Positions 1-7,833 of a stretch of DNA of 11,755 nt are shown here, piece after piece; the first letter of the stretch is position 1, and every line of letters starts with the position of its first letter. The DNA comes from an uncultured Eubacteriales bacterium. Lineage in GTDB: Bacteria; Bacillota; Clostridia; Lachnospirales; CAG-274. The translations under genes were made by a program, and so were the position numbers. The notes under the pieces are model-generated. The model did not search any database and was not told the origin of the DNA. It worked only from the letters and a program-made list of their open reading frames with translations. The stretch covers positions 1-11,755 of the forward strand of contig CABVAP010000068.1 in the NCBI GenBank assembly GCA_902496345.1. The letters run 5' to 3'.

Positions 1-25
1 TCTCCACCTTACCCTTGACAGAAAA

Positions 26-51
26 AAAGTGTAACCAATCATTGACACTTT
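26..51. repeat. Imperfect-loop inverted repeat upstream of the glycan operon
   Basis: AAAGTGT at 26-32 and its exact reverse complement ACACTTT at 45-51 are separated by 12 bases. The left arm follows a run of A at 22-28. On the minus strand this would read as a weak hairpin followed by T residues, so it could be the end of a leftward transcript; on the plus strand it could be an operator. The stem has only two G-C pairs and no leftward gene lies in the window, so its role is open. The remainder of 1-85 holds no coding region I can support. Confidence 0.3.
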
Positions 52-85
52 AACAAGTTTGTCCTGCTCAAAAAATATGTTTTTA

Positions 86-114
86 TTGACATATATGACA
101 TTTTGGTATATCAT
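86..114 (+). promoter_or_regulatory. Sigma-A-type promoter of the polysaccharide operon
   Basis: A perfect -35 TTGACA (86-91) is followed after exactly 17 bases by TATCAT (109-114), a five-of-six match to TATAAT. Transcription would start near 121, giving a leader of about 34 bases before the first gene at 155. A second perfect TATAAT lies at 122-127 but has no -35 at proper spacing. No terminator-like hairpin lies between the first seven genes, so this promoter probably serves them all. Confidence 0.65.
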
Positions 115-154
115 ATTAACGTATAATGTTTTGCTTATGTTACTAGGAGGAAGT

Positions 155-958
155 ATGGTTAGAGGTTTTTTTGATTTTTTGAGAGGCATATTTAATGAGC
201 GAAAAATAATTTTTAGATTTGCAACTAATGATTTTAAGGCTAAATATGCTGGTGCGTTTTTTGGCGTTTTTTGGGCTTTTATTCAACCACTTATTAGTAT
301 TTTCGTTATGTGGTTCGTTTTTGAGCAAGGGTTTAAAAATGCCCCTATCGGTGATATTAAATTTATGCTTTGGTTTGTTCCAGCCTACGTTCCGTGGCTG
401 TTTTTTTCTGATGCAACAATGGCATCTTCTACAAGTTTACTTGAATATAGCTATCTTGTTAAAAAAATAAAATTCCGTGTTAGCATATTGCCTATCGTGA
501 AGATTATTTCAAATCTATTTGTACACGTGTTCTTTATGTGCTTTATATTTTTGATTTTTGCTCTATATGAACAACCTGTGACAGTTTACGCTTTTCAGAT
601 TATTTATTATACAGCTTGTTTATTTATTTTTTTAGTTGGACTTTCTTGGTTGACCTCTGCACTTTCGGTCTTTTTTAAGGATATGCCTCAGATAATTTCT
701 GTTATTTTACAGATTGGTTTCTGGATTACTCCGATTTTTTGGAACCCAGAAAACCTTGAACCAGAATTACAAACCTTATTGAAAATTAACCCTGTCTACT
801 ATATTATAAATGGTTATAGGGACAGTCTTTTATACAATATCGGTATACTTGAAAGACCTTATATGAATCTCTACTTCTGGTCTATTACTATTATTTGTTT
901 TGTGTTAGGGGCTATTGTGTTTAAAAAGCTTAGACCTCATTTTGCTGATGAAATGTAA
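155..958 (+). CDS. wzm: ABC-2 type polysaccharide/polyol-phosphate exporter, permease subunit (Wzm/TagG family)
   Basis: This is the inner-membrane half of an ABC transporter that moves a lipid-linked surface polysaccharide out of the cytoplasm. The 267 residues carry about six hydrophobic segments (roughly 33-57, 68-88, 112-137, 145-170, 177-196 and 237-256). Family hallmarks are a first helix region GAFFGVFWAFIQPL, the KDMPQI loop before FWITPIFW, the INPVYYIINGYRD segment and the end LRPHFADEM, which resembles TagG/RfbA-type permeases. The frame stays open upstream to 59, but the ATG at 155 is chosen: AGGAGG (145-150) sits just before it, and the predicted promoter lies inside the longer version. 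The ATPase gene follows after 14 bases, which fits a dedicated two-subunit exporter. Whether the cargo is O-antigen, capsule or teichoic acid cannot be told from this subunit. Confidence 0.92.
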   Translation: MVRGFFDFLRGIFNERKIIFRFATNDFKAKYAGAFFGVFWAFIQPLISIFVMWFVFEQGFKNAPIGDIKFMLWFVPAYVPWLFFSDATMASSTSLLEYSYLVKKIKFRVSILPIVKIISNLFVHVFFMCFIFLIFALYEQPVTVYAFQIIYYTACLFIFLVGLSWLTSALSVFFKDMPQIISVILQIGFWITPIFWNPENLEPELQTLLKINPVYYIINGYRDSLLYNIGILERPYMNLYFWSITIICFVLGAIVFKKLRPHFADEM

Positions 959-972
959 GGAGGTTTGTTAGA

Positions 973-2235
973 ATGAACGTTGTTGAAGCTAAAAATATTA
1001 AAAAAATTTATCCATTATATAAAAGTAAAAAGGCAAAGCTGAAAGAGGCTTTTTCCATCACTGGGAAAAAATATCACGATGATTTCTATGCCCTTAAAGG
1101 GGTTAGCTTTGAAATCAAAAAAGGCGAATGTGTCGGAATAATCGGCATTAATGGCTCTGGCAAATCAACTTTACTTAAAATATTAGCTGGAGTTTTGACC
1201 CAGACAGAGGGCGAACTTATGATAAATGGTAAAATCTCTGCTTTACTTGAACTTGGGGCAGGGTTTAACCCTGAATATACTGGTATGGAAAATATTTTCC
1301 TTAATGGTATGATTATGGGTTTTACTGAAGATGAAATGAAAGAAAAATTGGACGATATATTACAATTTGCTGATATAGGTGATTTTATAAATCAACCTGT
1401 TAAAGTTTATTCCTCTGGTATGTTCGTAAGACTTGCTTTTGCTATCTCTATAACTGTTGAGCCAGACATACTCATTATAGATGAGGCGTTAAGTGTTGGT
1501 GACGTATTTTTTCAACAAAAATGCTATAAGAAAATTAAAGAGCTTGCTGGTAAATCAACCGTTATAATTGTTTCTCACGATATGAACGCAATGACTAAAT
1601 TCTGCAAGCGTATTATCGTTATGAATAAGGGTGACAAGGTTTTTGACGGTGAACCTAATGACGCTATAACTAAATATTTTAAAATCAAACAGGGTGCTGA
1701 AAAGGACGCAAGCCAATTTAGTAATAACGAAACAAAAAGCACAGAATTTGAGTTTGAAAATTACAAAGAGCCAATAAAAGATACACGTAGTGGCAAAATG
1801 GATTTGGTTATCGAAAAATATTACTACAGTATTAACGATATTGCTTTTGCTGAAAGTTGCGAAAAAGATGATGTTATTGATGTTTCTATGATTATAAATT
1901 CCAAAATTGATATTGATGATGTTATTGTTGGTTATCAAGTTCGAGATAAATATGGTAACGAGGTTTTTGGTGAAACTTCTCTTACATCAAGAGTTATGCA
2001 ATATCCTATAAAAGCTGGTGTGAACAAAATAGATTTTACTTTTTCGTGGCCGGAAATTAGAGAGGGCGATTACTTTATTACCCTTGGAATAGGTGAGGGG
2101 ACGGAAGTTTTAAATCAAGTTGAACAATGCTGGATAAACAACGCTATTCATCTTTCGGTGACAACTCACGGAAAAACTATTTTTGGTGTCTTTAACCATT
2201 CTATGGAAGATTTTAAAATAGCTAAAATTAATTAA
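973..2235 (+). CDS. wzt: ABC polysaccharide exporter ATPase with C-terminal Wzt-type carbohydrate-binding domain
   Basis: This is the ATP-hydrolysing subunit that powers glycan export with the upstream permease. Of its 420 residues, about 1-240 are the ATPase: Walker A GINGSGKST near 58-66, the LLELGAGFNPEYTG stretch at 91-104 typical of polysaccharide exporters, the variant signature YSSGM at 146-150, Walker B ILIIDE ending at D170-E171, and the H-loop SHD at 201-203. A polar linker rich in D, E, K and N follows. Residues about 273-410 form a beta-rich domain of the Wzt_C type, with repeated short V/I strands and the motif VFNHS near 406-410. In E. coli O9a this domain recognises the capped chain end before export (established knowledge); the same job here is inference. 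TagH-type ATPases differ in their C-terminal part. The stop codon overlaps the binding site of the next gene, TAAGGAGG-like at 2233-2240, as also happens at its own start. Confidence 0.93.
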   Translation: MNVVEAKNIKKIYPLYKSKKAKLKEAFSITGKKYHDDFYALKGVSFEIKKGECVGIIGINGSGKSTLLKILAGVLTQTEGELMINGKISALLELGAGFNPEYTGMENIFLNGMIMGFTEDEMKEKLDDILQFADIGDFINQPVKVYSSGMFVRLAFAISITVEPDILIIDEALSVGDVFFQQKCYKKIKELAGKSTVIIVSHDMNAMTKFCKRIIVMNKGDKVFDGEPNDAITKYFKIKQGAEKDASQFSNNETKSTEFEFENYKEPIKDTRSGKMDLVIEKYYYSINDIAFAESCEKDDVIDVSMIINSKIDIDDVIVGYQVRDKYGNEVFGETSLTSRVMQYPIKAGVNKIDFTFSWPEIREGDYFITLGIGEGTEVLNQVEQCWINNAIHLSVTTHGKTIFGVFNHSMEDFKIAKIN

Positions 2236-2247
2236 GGAGGGTTTATT

Positions 2248-3447
2248 ATGCAGTGGGAATATCATCAACCTGTATTTGAATGTGACAAAATTAATTATGA
2301 GCTTTTGAACTATGCACCTTGGTCTGGTCATAGAAATTTTTTGTACGATTTTCTCGCATTTTTTAAGTTTAAAAAAATCGCTGAGCTTGGTAGTCACTAT
2401 GGTTGCTCTGCTTTTACTTTTTGCCAGGCAGATAAAGACTTAAACCTTAATATGGATATGTATTTTGTCGATACGTGGCAAGGCGATGATTTTACTAAAA
2501 AATATGACAACGATGTTTTTTCTATTTTTAAAAGAACGTTAGATGAAATATACCCTTCTCAAAATGCTAATATGGTTAGAATGACTTTTGATGAGGCTGT
2601 TCAAAACTATGAAAATGGCTTTTTTGATGTTATTCATATTGATGGTTCACATCATTATGATGATGTGAAACGTGATTTTGATAACTGGAAAAGTAAAGTA
2701 AAAGAAAATGGTGTTATTTTATTTCACGATATAAGTTCGGACAAAGTTTTTGATGAACTTATGGGGTCACATATTTTCTGGCAAGAGCTAAAACAAGAAT
2801 ACAAATATACTTTTGAATTTGATTTTAGTTTTGGTCTTGGAATACTTTTCTTGTCCGAAGATAAATACAACGCTTTTATAAATGCTTTTGAGCCTTTTAA
2901 ATATCAAAGAATCAATAATAATCTTGCTGTTGAATACAAAGACCAGCTTAGAAAAGATTACTTTCAAAAAATTGATTTTAATAGACATATTGACAGTTTA
3001 TATAAACAGCTTGAAATTAAAGATACACACTTGAATAATTATGCCGAAGATGTAAAGAAAAAAGATTGCTATATATCAGAGCTTGAAAAAGATAAAGTTG
3101 AAGCACAGAAAATTTATTCAAAATATGAAGAAACGGTACAAGGGAAAGACCGTTATATCAAAGAGCTTGAAGATATAAAACAGCAATTACAGGCAAGAGC
3201 TGAAGAAATTTCTAAAATGTACGATGAAACTTGTGCAAAATATGAAGAAACGGTGCAGGGAAAAGACCATTATATTCAAGAACTTGAAGATGCAAAAGTA
3301 CAAGCACAAAAGACTTTTGAAGGTTACGAAGATACAATTAATAATTACAAAGAAATGGTAACAGGAAAAGACAGTCGTATAAATGAGCTTGAACACGAAC
3401 TTTCAAGATGTTTGTCATATAAAATTAAAAAGTTTTTTAAAAAATAA
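2248..3447 (+). CDS. Class I SAM-dependent methyltransferase with long repetitive C-terminal coiled coil; possible glycan chain terminator/ruler
   Basis: The 399 residues split into two parts. Residues about 40-205 look like a class I methyltransferase of the Methyltransf_24 type: the SAM loop AELGSHYG (45-52), an acidic strand end YFVDTW (72-77), then DVIHIDGSHHYDDVKRDF (127-144) and GVILFHDI (155-162). Residues about 245-385 are a charged heptad-rich coiled coil with four copies of a Y-x-E-x-V-x-x-K-D-x-Y-I-x-E-L-E unit starting at Y265, Y293, Y332 and Y367 (the last copy is weaker). The protein ends in a basic tail, SYKIKKFFKK. A methyltransferase joined to a coiled coil and a basic tail, next to an exporter with a Wzt C-domain, recalls WbdD, the capping enzyme and length ruler of E. 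coli O9a; the WbdD kinase domain is absent. That analogy is inference; the methyltransferase fold is well supported. The alternative is a sugar O-methyltransferase with a scaffolding tail. Confidence 0.85.
   Translation: MQWEYHQPVFECDKINYELLNYAPWSGHRNFLYDFLAFFKFKKIAELGSHYGCSAFTFCQADKDLNLNMDMYFVDTWQGDDFTKKYDNDVFSIFKRTLDEIYPSQNANMVRMTFDEAVQNYENGFFDVIHIDGSHHYDDVKRDFDNWKSKVKENGVILFHDISSDKVFDELMGSHIFWQELKQEYKYTFEFDFSFGLGILFLSEDKYNAFINAFEPFKYQRINNNLAVEYKDQLRKDYFQKIDFNRHIDSLYKQLEIKDTHLNNYAEDVKKKDCYISELEKDKVEAQKIYSKYEETVQGKDRYIKELEDIKQQLQARAEEISKMYDETCAKYEETVQGKDHYIQELEDAKVQAQKTFEGYEDTINNYKEMVTGKDSRINELEHELSRCLSYKIKKFFKK
3121..3291 (+). repeat. Direct repeat, two 54-base copies inside the coiled-coil coding region
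   Basis: Copies at 3121-3174 and 3238-3291 match at 47 of 54 positions by hand count, with the first 17 bases identical. They lie 117 bases (39 codons) apart, so the frame is kept. Five of the seven differences are synonymous. They encode the best-conserved pair of the four coiled-coil units of the methyltransferase protein. The pattern suggests a tandem duplication able to lengthen or shorten the coil. Confidence 0.85.
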
Positions 3448-3461
3448 AGGATTTGAACTAT

Positions 3462-4694
3462 ATGGATAATGTTTGTAATATTGGTTACAAGATTGGGTCG
3501 GAATTTATTGGGCCTATGATTTTTTCGTATGTAAACTATGTTTTAGATAATTGCATAGAAAAAGATGTTAAAAAAGTTTATTTTATGGCTAGAGATGGTT
3601 GGCTTATGTATAACTGTGCCTTAAAATTACAAAAACAATGTAGCAAATATTCTGCTCTTGAGCTAGAATATTTATATGTTTCAAGGCTTTCTTTGAGGTT
3701 ACCTCAATACTATGTAACAGATATTGCAACATCTATCGAAAGTATTTTTTCAAAAGAGTCTAATAATACTTTACAACGCTTTTTTTCAAGGGTTAAATTT
3801 ACAGGGGAAGAGATTTGCTCAGTTATGGAAGATATAAACTCTAGTCAAACTTCTTTAAATAAAAATCTTACTGAAAACCAAATGGATACGTATAAAAAAC
3901 TGCTTGCAAGCAGTAAAATATTTAAAAAACTACTTGAAGAAAAATCTAAAAAAGCTTATGAAGAAATAAGACAATATTTGAACTATGTTGATATGGTTTC
4001 GCAAGATAAGCTAGCTATAGTTGACTCTGGTTGGGTTGGTAGTATTCAAGAAAGTTTATTGTTATTACTTAAAAGCTTTGGGTTTAGTGGTCAAATTGTT
4101 GGCTATTATTTTGGAATGTACCAAAAAAGGGAAAATACATCTGAAAGTCAATATAATACTTATTATTTTTCAGGTGACGGCGATGTGTTAAAGAAAGCGT
4201 ATTTTAACAATAATATGTTTGAAATTTTATGTTCTGCAAACCACGGTATGACTATAGGTTACAAAAAAAATGACGATAACTCTGTTGTGCCGATTTTGGC
4301 CGATTATAAATATTGTGCTGGAAAAGATGAAGTTCAAAAAGGTGCTATAGATAATATCAAAATTATTAGCACTAAAGATATTTATAAAAACTTGAAAAGG
4401 TTGATGCACAGGCCTAAAAAGTGTTATGTGGATTTTCTGAAAGACATATCTTTTTCGGATTCTCTTTCTGATGATGACTTAATATCTATTGCCAAAAAAA
4501 TAAGTTTTAAACAAGCAAGCACTCTTTTATTTCCTGTAGCTGTTTTTCTTAAACTGACAGGGCAATCTAATAAAAAAGTTAAAGTTTTTTGGGAAGAGGG
4601 AAGTATTACAAACTCGTACTTTTTATTTAAACGATTTTTTTGCTTTAATGTTTTAGTTGTTAAAATTTTAGCTTATATGAAAAAAAGAAAATGA
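3462..4694 (+). CDS. Conserved protein of unknown function, stand-alone copy of the 'RDG' domain found in the next gene
   Basis: This 410-residue protein has no family I can name. Three motifs stand out: YFMARDG at 40-46, YLYVSR at 70-75, and IVDSGWVGSIQESL at about 186-199. Further on come FEILCSANHGMTIGY (253-267) and QKGAIDNI (292-299). The same five blocks occur in the same order in the C-terminal part of the next protein (YLSRDG, YIYTSR, CFDLGYSGRIQAAI, REHILSDPNASCIGF, QKGAEDLV), so the two are paralogous. From memory, this kind of domain accompanies HAD-type hydrolases in the COG5610 group and is common in glycan loci; its chemistry is not known to me. The conserved R, D and S residues could form an active site (inference). 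The C-terminus is hydrophobic then basic, ending MKKRK. The ATG at 3462 is preferred over the in-frame TTG at 3453 because AAAGGA (3446-3451) lies 10 bases from the ATG but only about 2 from the TTG. Its stop overlaps an ATG of the next frame (ATGA). Confidence 0.85.
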   Translation: MDNVCNIGYKIGSEFIGPMIFSYVNYVLDNCIEKDVKKVYFMARDGWLMYNCALKLQKQCSKYSALELEYLYVSRLSLRLPQYYVTDIATSIESIFSKESNNTLQRFFSRVKFTGEEICSVMEDINSSQTSLNKNLTENQMDTYKKLLASSKIFKKLLEEKSKKAYEEIRQYLNYVDMVSQDKLAIVDSGWVGSIQESLLLLLKSFGFSGQIVGYYFGMYQKRENTSESQYNTYYFSGDGDVLKKAYFNNNMFEILCSANHGMTIGYKKNDDNSVVPILADYKYCAGKDEVQKGAIDNIKIISTKDIYKNLKRLMHRPKKCYVDFLKDISFSDSLSDDDLISIAKKISFKQASTLLFPVAVFLKLTGQSNKKVKVFWEEGSITNSYFLFKRFFCFNVLVVKILAYMKKRK

Positions 4695-4717
4695 ATGATA
4701 TTAGGAGTAATATAGTA

Positions 4718-7700
4718 ATGGGATTAACTAAAAAAATATCTATTGTAATGCCTGTATATAATACAGAAAAATATTTGAAAAGATGTATAAAAAGCCTTAT
4801 TAAGCAAAGCTATAGAAATCTTGAAATAATTATCGTCAACGATTGTTCCCCTGGAAATGCTGACGAAATTGTTGCTGAATTTTCTAAAGTTGATGACAGA
4901 ATTGTTTATTTAAAACACGAAAAAAACAAAGGGTTATTTAGGGCGAGATTAACCGGTGCTGAAAAGGCAACAGGTGACTATATTGCTTTTATTGACAGCG
5001 ATGACTATGTTTCTTTAGACTTTTATCATTCTTTGCTTAAAAGTGCAGTTAAAAATAACTCTGATATTGTCATATCTAAAACTATTTTTGAAAACCCTGA
5101 CGGATATGATTATATTAAAATTTTACACGATGATTGCTTCTTATTTGATACATTGAAAGGCAATGAAATAAAAGAAAGATTTTTCGGTCAAAAGGGTCTT
5201 TGTTATTCTTGGCATACCGTTTGGAATAAGTTGTATAAAAAAGATTTATGGGATAAATGTTTTCCTTACTATAATACAATAACACAACATCTTATAATGA
5301 CAGAGGACATCGCTTTCTCTTCTCTTTTATTTTATAATGCTGAGATTGTTTCTAAAGTCGATAATGACGCTTATTTTTATTGCGAAAATGAGCAGGCATC
5401 AACAAATTCTTCTCAAATTACTTTGAAAAGATTTACGAAAAATATGGAAGATATAAAAAGAGTATTTAACTTTGTTGAAAATTATTTCAATAAAGTTAAT
5501 GCTGATGATTTTGTGAAGAATGGTTTTCTTGAATTTAAGAAATATTATTCAAGAATGTGGAGAGAGCTTGGAGAAACTCAATTTACTGGTAGTGACAAAA
5601 AAGTTGCTAAAGAGATTATGGATAACTTTTTGCCTAACTATTTTGAATATACACAGCCGGATAATCATTTCTTTGCTTCCATCGACACACCTTGGAATGG
5701 CTCTCTTGAATATATAAAAGAGCAAATTTTGACCTCTGATTGCGAGTACATTAGCTTTGATATTTTTGATACGGTTGTACTTAGACCTGTATATAAACCA
5801 ACTGACGTCTTTTTACTTATGGATAAAGATTTTGAAAAGTTATTTAAAACAAATCTTACATTCTCTAAAATAAGAGTTGACGCAGAGGCAGAAACAAGAA
5901 AAAGAATGGGGATAAAATGTCCATCTTATCAAGACGTTACAATTGACGAAATTTATGATTGTATGTCTGATTTATATGGAATTGACAAATCCATTACAGA
6001 CAAGTTAAAAGAAAAGGAAGAAGAACTTGAAATATCTCTTTGTATGCAAAGAAAAGCAACAAAAGAATTATATGACGTTGCTATGGTAGCTGGTAAAAAA
6101 GTTATATTTACATCAGATATGTACCTTGATAGAAAAACTATTGAGGCTATACTTGAAAAAAATGACTACAAAGGTTACGAAAGACTTTTCCTTTCCTCTG
6201 AAGAGCGACTTACAAAAAGTAGTGGCGAATTATTTAGGGCTGTTTTGAGAGAACTCAATACTAAAGGTAGCAACATTATCCATATCGGAGATACTTGGCA
6301 GAATGATATAAATAACGCTAAAAGTTGTGGGATAACTCCTATATTTTTACCTAAAACTATAGAGGTTTTTGAAAATAAAATTGCTGATATATCTACCAAT
6401 AACTGTGCAACGATAGCTAATAAAGTTATGTCTTCTATGCACAATGGTAACAAAACACTTGATTCTTTTGGAACAAGAACTTTAGTTGCTTTAGTTGCTA
6501 ACAAATATTTTGATAACCCTTATAGAAGCTTTAATCCTGAAAGTGACTTTAATGCAGATAATTATTTTATTGGTTACTATGCTTTAGGTATGCACCTTAT
6601 CGGGCTTAGTTCTTGGATTTATGACATAACGAGTAAAAATGGTTATGAAAAAGTTGATTACTTATCAAGAGATGGTTATTTACCTAAAAAAATCTATGAT
6701 AAAATGGCAAAATTCTTTGGAAATGCACCTAAATCAGATTATATCTATACATCAAGAAAAGCTTTGCTTTCTGGTATGATTAAATCTAAACTTGATTTTT
6801 ATGATTTACCTGTTGAATATAGAAATCATACACCTAGGACGTTGCTCAAGTTGCTTGCTTTCTGTAGTTCAGAAATTAGTGTAGAAACACTTAAAAATGA
6901 CGGAATACTTATTGACAAGGCATTTTATAACAAGGACGAATTTAACTTCTTTATTAAGTATTTTATTGATAATATTTATGATGACGAAAAATATAAAAAG
7001 ACATTTGAAAGAGCTAAAGGTTATTATTCTAAACTTGGCAAAAATGAGATTTGTTTTGATTTAGGTTATAGTGGCAGAATACAAGCTGCTATATCTAATC
7101 TTGCAGGTTATGGAGTTGATGTCCTTTTTGTTCATAACGAACCATCAAGGGCAGATATGCTTAGTAGAAAAGAGCAATTTAACATATTTAATTTTTATGA
7201 TTTTAGCCCATATATGACTGGTTTGATAAGGGAACATATTTTATCTGACCCTAATGCTTCTTGTATTGGTTTTGATGAAAAATCTAATCCTATCTTTGAA
7301 GATGAAGAAAAGACTTATCAAGATTTGTTTACCGTTGGACTTATGCAAAAAGGTGCAGAAGACCTTGTAGATGATTTTGTTAATATTTTTGGTGAATATA
7401 AAGAATATATAAAATTTAGACCTTATGAATTATCACTTGCTTTTGAGGGATATTTGAGGTTTGCTCGTGATGTTGACAGACGTCCTTTTGCTGCTTCTTA
7501 TTTTGAAGATATGGTTTATGGTGCTAGGGATAAAATTAATATTTATGAATTTATAAAACATCAGATAATTTCTTTGCCAGTTAATGAAAGCTCTTTTAAT
7601 GCTCCTTTACAAACAGAGGTAATTGATAATGCTTTACGTGGAAAAGGTATCTTCTCTAAAACAATTGCTTTGGCTATACTTGATAAACCTCTTTTGAAAT

Positions 7701-7795
7701 GGAAAATTAAACTTAAATTGTGGATTAAGTTGCAGAAATATCCTAGATTATTCAAGGTTTGTAGAGGGTTTTATCGAAAAACAAAAATGAAGTAG
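4718..7795 (+). CDS. Three-domain fusion: GT2 glycosyltransferase, HAD-superfamily hydrolase domain, and C-terminal 'RDG' domain
   Basis: The product has 1025 residues. Residues about 1-250 are a GT-A family 2 glycosyltransferase: IVMPVYN at the start, IIVNDCSPG near 38-46 and the metal/nucleotide motif DSDD at 93-96. Residues about 340-560 are a HAD domain with all four motifs: DIFDT (348-352), TSD (465-467), the lysine of LTKSSGE (K500), and GDTWQND (524-530), with a helical cap insert between the first two. Residues about 610-960 match the preceding protein (YLSRDGY 648-654, YTSR 677-680, DLGYSGR 781-787). A strongly basic tail of about 30 residues follows. Likely role: sugar transfer in the cytoplasm plus phosphate removal or transfer on a glycan or its carrier; the coupling is inference. 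AGGAG (4703-4707) lies 10 bases before ATG 4718. An earlier in-frame ATG at 4691 overlaps the previous stop as ATGA but lacks a good binding site; it would add nine residues. Confidence 0.88.
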   Translation: MGLTKKISIVMPVYNTEKYLKRCIKSLIKQSYRNLEIIIVNDCSPGNADEIVAEFSKVDDRIVYLKHEKNKGLFRARLTGAEKATGDYIAFIDSDDYVSLDFYHSLLKSAVKNNSDIVISKTIFENPDGYDYIKILHDDCFLFDTLKGNEIKERFFGQKGLCYSWHTVWNKLYKKDLWDKCFPYYNTITQHLIMTEDIAFSSLLFYNAEIVSKVDNDAYFYCENEQASTNSSQITLKRFTKNMEDIKRVFNFVENYFNKVNADDFVKNGFLEFKKYYSRMWRELGETQFTGSDKKVAKEIMDNFLPNYFEYTQPDNHFFASIDTPWNGSLEYIKEQILTSDCEYISFDIFDTVVLRPVYKPTDVFLLMDKDFEKLFKTNLTFSKIRVDAEAETRKRMGIKCPSYQDVTIDEIYDCMSDLYGIDKSITDKLKEKEEELEISLCMQRKATKELYDVAMVAGKKVIFTSDMYLDRKTIEAILEKNDYKGYERLFLSSEERLTKSSGELFRAVLRELNTKGSNIIHIGDTWQNDINNAKSCGITPIFLPKTIEVFENKIADISTNNCATIANKVMSSMHNGNKTLDSFGTRTLVALVANKYFDNPYRSFNPESDFNADNYFIGYYALGMHLIGLSSWIYDITSKNGYEKVDYLSRDGYLPKKIYDKMAKFFGNAPKSDYIYTSRKALLSGMIKSKLDFYDLPVEYRNHTPRTLLKLLAFCSSEISVETLKNDGILIDKAFYNKDEFNFFIKYFIDNIYDDEKYKKTFERAKGYYSKLGKNEICFDLGYSGRIQAAISNLAGYGVDVLFVHNEPSRADMLSRKEQFNIFNFYDFSPYMTGLIREHILSDPNASCIGFDEKSNPIFEDEEKTYQDLFTVGLMQKGAEDLVDDFVNIFGEYKEYIKFRPYELSLAFEGYLRFARDVDRRPFAASYFEDMVYGARDKINIYEFIKHQIISLPVNESSFNAPLQTEVIDNALRGKGIFSKTIALAILDKPLLKWKIKLKLWIKLQKYPRLFKVCRGFYRKTKMK

Positions 7796-7833
7796 AAGAA
7801 TAATCGAAATTATATTTACAGGAGGATTTAAAA

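Noticed and set aside
122..127. Perfect TATAAT as the main -10 element of the operon
   Set aside because: No -35 hexamer lies 16-18 bases upstream, whereas TATCAT at 109 has a perfect TTGACA at 17 bases.
59..154. N-terminal extension of the permease from ATG-less upstream codons
   Set aside because: The frame at 59 begins with TTG and has no ribosome binding site; the segment overlaps the promoter and would add an atypical hydrophobic leader.
3121..3291. CRISPR-like or mobile repeat
   Set aside because: The two copies are in frame, encode heptad-rich protein sequence and differ mostly at synonymous sites; they are coding repeats.
3453..3461. TTG start for the stand-alone RDG protein
   Set aside because: Only about two bases separate it from the AAAGGA site; the ATG at 3462 has proper spacing.
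4691..4717. ATG overlapping the previous stop as the start of the GT2-HAD fusion
   Set aside because: No good binding site precedes it, while AGGAG lies 10 bases before ATG 4718. Translational coupling still makes it possible, so it is noted as an alternative.
6175..6504. 109-codon open frame on the minus strand inside the fusion gene
   Set aside because: It lies opposite the HAD-coding region, has no binding site and shows no family-like motifs; it is a shadow of the real gene.
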